Shown in pieces: positions 5,907 to 8,584 of a stretch of DNA of 8,584 nt (position 1 is the stretch's first letter; every line of letters starts with the position of its first letter). The position numbers were made by a program, and so were the translations under genes. The stretch covers positions 1 through 8,584 of the forward strand of contig JAHOYW010000111.1 of NCBI GenBank assembly GCA_019038735.1, in the 5' to 3' direction. This stretch comes from Victivallales bacterium. Its GTDB lineage: Bacteria; Verrucomicrobiota; Lentisphaeria; Victivallales; Victivallaceae. The notes under the pieces were generated by a model. The model was not told the DNA's origin. It was given only the letters and a program-made list of their open reading frames with translations, and made no database searches.

Positions 5907-6114
5907 TTTCTTTTCTCATTTCATCCATTGATATTACTGGATCAGAAGTGTCTCGTAGTCGTTCAAGACCAATTTGTAAATTTGCTTGTTCATGCAAATA
6001 ATTCTCAAGAGCTTTTTGCACGAGAAATGATTTTGGTCTTTCCATTGTCGAAGCAACATTGCTAAGCTCTTTTGCCAGTATATCCGGCAATCTTACTGAA
6101 AGTGCAGTACTCAT
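5896..6114 (-). CDS. Ribbon-helix-helix antitoxin (CopG/RHH type)
   Basis: The 72-residue product is the expected antitoxin and autorepressor of the overlapping toxin gene. Residues 3-42 match the ribbon-helix-helix fold: the DNA-contacting strand ALSVRLP (4-10), a helix DILAKELSNVAS (11-22), the turn around ERPKSF (25-30) and a second helix LVQKALENYLHEQ (31-43). The C-terminal part (about 44-72), ending ISMDEMRKEIGL, is the usual toxin-wrapping tail. The start ATG at 6114 has AGGAG ten bases upstream. Directly upstream lies a promoter overlaid with an inverted repeat, which fits repression by the antitoxin alone or with toxin. I do not assign it to ParD, RelB or another named group. Confidence 0.85.
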   Translation of the reverse strand: MSTALSVRLPDILAKELSNVASTMERPKSFLVQKALENYLHEQANLQIGLERLRDTSDPVISMDEMRKEIGL

Positions 6115-6141
6115 ATTTTTTATACTCCTATGTGTATTCTG

Positions 6142-6172
6142 TTGTAATACAATATAATACCTTGTATTACAA
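6142..6172. promoter_or_regulatory. Operator-like inverted repeat of the toxin-antitoxin operon
   Basis: TTGTAATACAA (6142-6152) and TTGTATTACAA (6162-6172) are exact reverse complements separated by 9 bases. Each contains GTAATAC or its complement, with centres 20 bp apart, about two helical turns. One arm lies in the spacer between -35 and -10 and the other just downstream of the -10, so a bound ribbon-helix-helix protein would block RNA polymerase. This is inference from layout; no binding data are available. Confidence 0.75.
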
Positions 6173-6179
6173 AAGTCAA
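6151..6179 (-). promoter_or_regulatory. Promoter of the toxin-antitoxin operon
   Basis: On the - strand TTGACT (6174-6179) and TATATT (6151-6156) are separated by exactly 17 bases, each one mismatch from the sigma-70 consensus. Transcription would start near 6144, giving a leader of about 30 bases before the antitoxin ATG. It begins right after the end of the upstream gene at 6204. Confidence 0.75.
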
Positions 6180-6203
6180 TAGTGCTTCAGTAGTCTATCC
6201 TGA

Positions 6204-8584
6204 TTATTTTATGACCAGCATAATTGTTCTGCGCCCGGGTTTGCTTAATGTATTTTGCGCATTGACTAGGAGAGCGTATTCGTCGGCTGGAACAAGACAT
6301 GGTTTTAAGTTTATATTATAAATTATTTCTAATCTACGGGGTGAAACCCTTTTGCTAGTGATTTTTATTGTACCGCCATTTTTGGGATATTTGATAAAAA
6401 GGTCTTCAGGTTGAATGACAATTTTTTCGAGATTATCCGGCAAATCAACAAAATATTTTATGCTGATACGCTTATATTTATTTTGAAAATATGGATTTTC
6501 GCGTTTTTCAAAGCCAATCCTAATCAGATTTCTTAAATAATCAAAGGGAAGTTTGAAATAAAGATATTTACCGTCTTTTATTACATAGTCAGGTATTTTT
6601 ACCGCATAATGTACTTTGCCCGGATAAGTTTTAAAATCACTTGTGAATTTACTTGTCGCTACCGCTGATTGAGCAAGTGCTGAAACTCTTTTTTGAAAAT
6701 AACGTTTACGTTTCTCAGGTGTCATTTCGCTGAATAGATGATTGCTGTTTTCAAAATTATCGCCGTAAGAGAATTTTGTTGTTGAAATCAATATGCTTCC
6801 GTCTTCAATTATTTTTAATGAATATTCCAAGTTAAGATGACTTGTCATATCCTTTGGCATTTTGATTATTCCAAGTTTGCCACTGTTCAAATCTAAGGCG
6901 ATATTGCCTTCATTAGCGCAAACTCCAAGTTGTGCGTATTGCTTTGTGTCATTGAAATAATAATTCTTTCCTTTATGGATAATTTTAACTAACACTGTAT
7001 TAAAATCGTTATCTGGACGAGCAGTTAATTCAGCCAGTGCCTGCGGCAATGCTGGAATATTCGCCACGGTAAGAAATTTCGGTTTGAAGCCGGCTTTTTT
7101 GAGCATTGTATAGAGCAGTACCGCACGGTCAGTAGAGTTGCCGTAAGCATCGCTCAAAGTTATGTCAGCATAACTTATACATGACAAAGGGAAAGCACTT
7201 AAACCGGGACCGATTGCGCGTATTTTTTTCGCGACATAATCGCGAATAGCTTTCATTGCTTCGAGCGGAGTTTTTTCGGCAATTAATTTGCTGGTCAGAG
7301 CCTCAGTTTTGTTTTGCTTTTTACTTGCTTTTTCCAGATATGTTTTTAATTCTTTTGAATAATCCTGCCAGTTACCGGATGAGAACTTTATTGCCGGAAC
7401 AAACAAGTATGTTGGAGGAGTTTGTATTTCCGGCTTGACTGCCGCGACGTTGTCAACTTGCCATTTGTGAATAATCATGCCGTTTTTTTTATAAGTGTCA
7501 GCAGATAAAGCTTCAGGGATGTTTGAAATATTTAATTTCATTTTTTCAGGATAGCGCAGTAAAGTTTCCTTGTGTATAATTGGTGAGCTGTTCTGGAAAA
7601 GTGCCATAGCGCTTACGAATGGCTGTTTAGTGTTCTCTACAACAAACTCATATTCGATCAAACAGCCGACTTGAATAGCGGGTAGGGTGACTACCATTAT
7701 TTTTCCGGCGGGATAACGCGGCGCGCTGCCTATCCAGCCTTGATCCATTATATTTGTCTCGGTTTTATTTAACTTGAATTTTTTGCCGTTTGGTCCGGTG
7801 ACTAGTACAGAATTTATAGACACCTTCTGCCAAATGGGATTATAATGCACTTTTATTTCAGAGTTGTTTTTTACTCCGGCATAACTCAATATTTTCTTTT
7901 TGATTTTTGTACTTATGCTGAAAGTATTTTTATTTTTTATATCGACTGTGCTTTTTTGGCTGATAATCACGCTTTGAGCTATCGGGAATAATTTTTTAAG
8001 ATTCTTAACTTTAGCGAAATCCTCTTTCAAAACAAGCATTTTGCGATTTTCGAATTGTATTTTTTCAATATCTTTTTTCAGTTTTATGTATTCATTCGGG
8101 AGAAATTCAATCGCATTGATGAGATATTTTGAACTGCCGCTTAATTGATTATTTTTGCTTTGTATTTTACGTTCCCAAAGCAATTTTTTCCAGTTTATTT
8201 TTTTGTAGTCAGGGAATTTCGCAATGCTCAAAGCAAGCGGCAGTTTGTAGGTGAAATTTTCAATAATGCCGCAGGTAGCGGATAATTTTAATGGATATTT
8301 ACGTTTTTTTAAACCCATTCCTCCGAGTATCCATCTTACGGCACTGAATGATTGTCCAATTTGCGGTATTTGCAGCAGCATAGTATCTTTGCCCTTAATC
8401 AGCAGGCTGTTTGTAATAAAGCTGAATTCAACAGACAAAGGAATCTTGAAATTGCGTAGATTTTCAGGAATGAGTTTAAAGCTTTTAAGTTTCGCCCCCG
8501 GCATCAGGGATTTGAGACGCGCCGCAAAAAACTGTTTAATGTTTTCTGGTTTCCAGCGTAAAAATGCGCCACGGTATATGGTGT
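6204..8584 (-). CDS. DUF3857 / transglutaminase-like domain protein, 5' end outside window
   Basis: The frame stays open from the stop at 6204 to the right edge, so the gene is cut; an internal ATG at 8504 should not be taken as the start (26 further residues are readable upstream). Numbering from that Met: residues 1 to about 100 resemble the end of a DUF3857/transglutaminase module; about 165-350 are a DUF3857-type beta domain; about 385-525 a transglutaminase-like fold; about 555-766 a second module end. ADITLSDAYGNSTDRAVLL (446-464) is the catalytic helix region, but Ser457 replaces the usual Cys, Thr503 stands where His is expected (FNTVLV) and Asn518 where Asp is expected (YYFNDT). The protein is therefore probably non-catalytic, acting in binding. 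Such proteins are usually secreted or periplasmic; the signal peptide would lie beyond the edge. Enzymatic role and substrate are unknown. Confidence 0.85.
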   Translation of the reverse strand, partial: TIYRGAFLRWKPENIKQFFAARLKSLMPGAKLKSFKLIPENLRNFKIPLSVEFSFITNSLLIKGKDTMLLQIPQIGQSFSAVRWILGGMGLKKRKYPLKLSATCGIIENFTYKLPLALSIAKFPDYKKINWKKLLWERKIQSKNNQLSGSSKYLINAIEFLPNEYIKLKKDIEKIQFENRKMLVLKEDFAKVKNLKKLFPIAQSVIISQKSTVDIKNKNTFSISTKIKKKILSYAGVKNNSEIKVHYNPIWQKVSINSVLVTGPNGKKFKLNKTETNIMDQGWIGSAPRYPAGKIMVVTLPAIQVGCLIEYEFVVENTKQPFVSAMALFQNSSPIIHKETLLRYPEKMKLNISNIPEALSADTYKKNGMIIHKWQVDNVAAVKPEIQTPPTYLFVPAIKFSSGNWQDYSKELKTYLEKASKKQNKTEALTSKLIAEKTPLEAMKAIRDYVAKKIRAIGPGLSAFPLSCISYADITLSDAYGNSTDRAVLLYTMLKKAGFKPKFLTVANIPALPQALAELTARPDNDFNTVLVKIIHKGKNYYFNDTKQYAQLGVCANEGNIALDLNSGKLGIIKMPKDMTSHLNLEYSLKIIEDGSILISTTKFSYGDNFENSNHLFSEMTPEKRKRYFQKRVSALAQSAVATSKFTSDFKTYPGKVHYAVKIPDYVIKDGKYLYFKLPFDYLRNLIRIGFEKRENPYFQNKYKRISIKYFVDLPDNLEKIVIQPEDLFIKYPKNGGTIKITSKRVSPRRLEIIYNINLKPCLVPADEYALLVNAQNTLSKPGRRTIMLVIK

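Noticed and set aside
8504..8504. ATG as the start of the DUF3857 protein
   Set aside because: The frame continues without a stop to the right edge and the upstream 26 residues look like part of the same domain, so the gene is partial.
1..8584. CRISPR array, rRNA or insertion sequence
   Set aside because: No regularly spaced repeats, no rRNA-like conserved stretches and no transposase coding sequence were seen.

Overview
The window is AT-rich bacterial DNA with six protein genes (one cut by the right edge), a type II toxin-antitoxin pair, and two copies of an unrecognised structured element in the intergenic space. A lipoprotein signal with a lipobox, a membrane-anchored ApbE and a DUF3857/transglutaminase-like protein point to a Gram-negative-type envelope. 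The combination would fit the PVC/Lentisphaerota or Bacteroidota-like world, but nothing here fixes the phylum (low-confidence inference). Shine-Dalgarno sites are clear (AAGGTG or AGGAG), and standard stop codons are used.

Layout, left to right. Positions 1-369 hold no convincing gene, but contain a foldable stretch at 74-153. Positions 370-603 are copy 1 of the structured element (+ strand), ending in a hairpin plus T7 terminator only 8 nt from the 3' end of apbE (608-1687, - strand). Copy 2 of the element (1752-1927, + strand) sits in the divergent region between apbE and a lipoprotein alpha/beta hydrolase (2095-3624, + strand). A 10-bp hairpin at 3644-3675 separates the hydrolase from the convergent nadE (3705-5621, - strand). 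Upstream of nadE, on the same strand and with no visible terminator between, lie a RelE/ParE-type toxin (5652-5906, TTG start) and its ribbon-helix-helix antitoxin (5896-6114), driven by a near-consensus promoter inside an inverted-repeat operator. The last gene (6204 to beyond 8584, - strand) encodes a large DUF3857 / transglutaminase-fold protein whose catalytic triad positions are all substituted.

Functionally the genes are mostly independent: flavin transfer to envelope proteins (ApbE), an envelope esterase or lipase, NAD+ synthesis from glutamine, a self-regulated toxin-antitoxin unit, and an envelope or periplasmic pseudo-enzyme. The toxin-antitoxin pair and nadE may form one transcription unit.

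The most interesting signal is the two-copy element. Its two copies share a 12-bp 5' block, a matching series of hairpins and a 27-bp identical 3' block ending in a terminator, while the stems between differ by paired, structure-preserving substitutions (six compensated base pairs counted by hand). That is the signature of a selected RNA (or single-stranded DNA) fold, and I do not recognise it as a known family.
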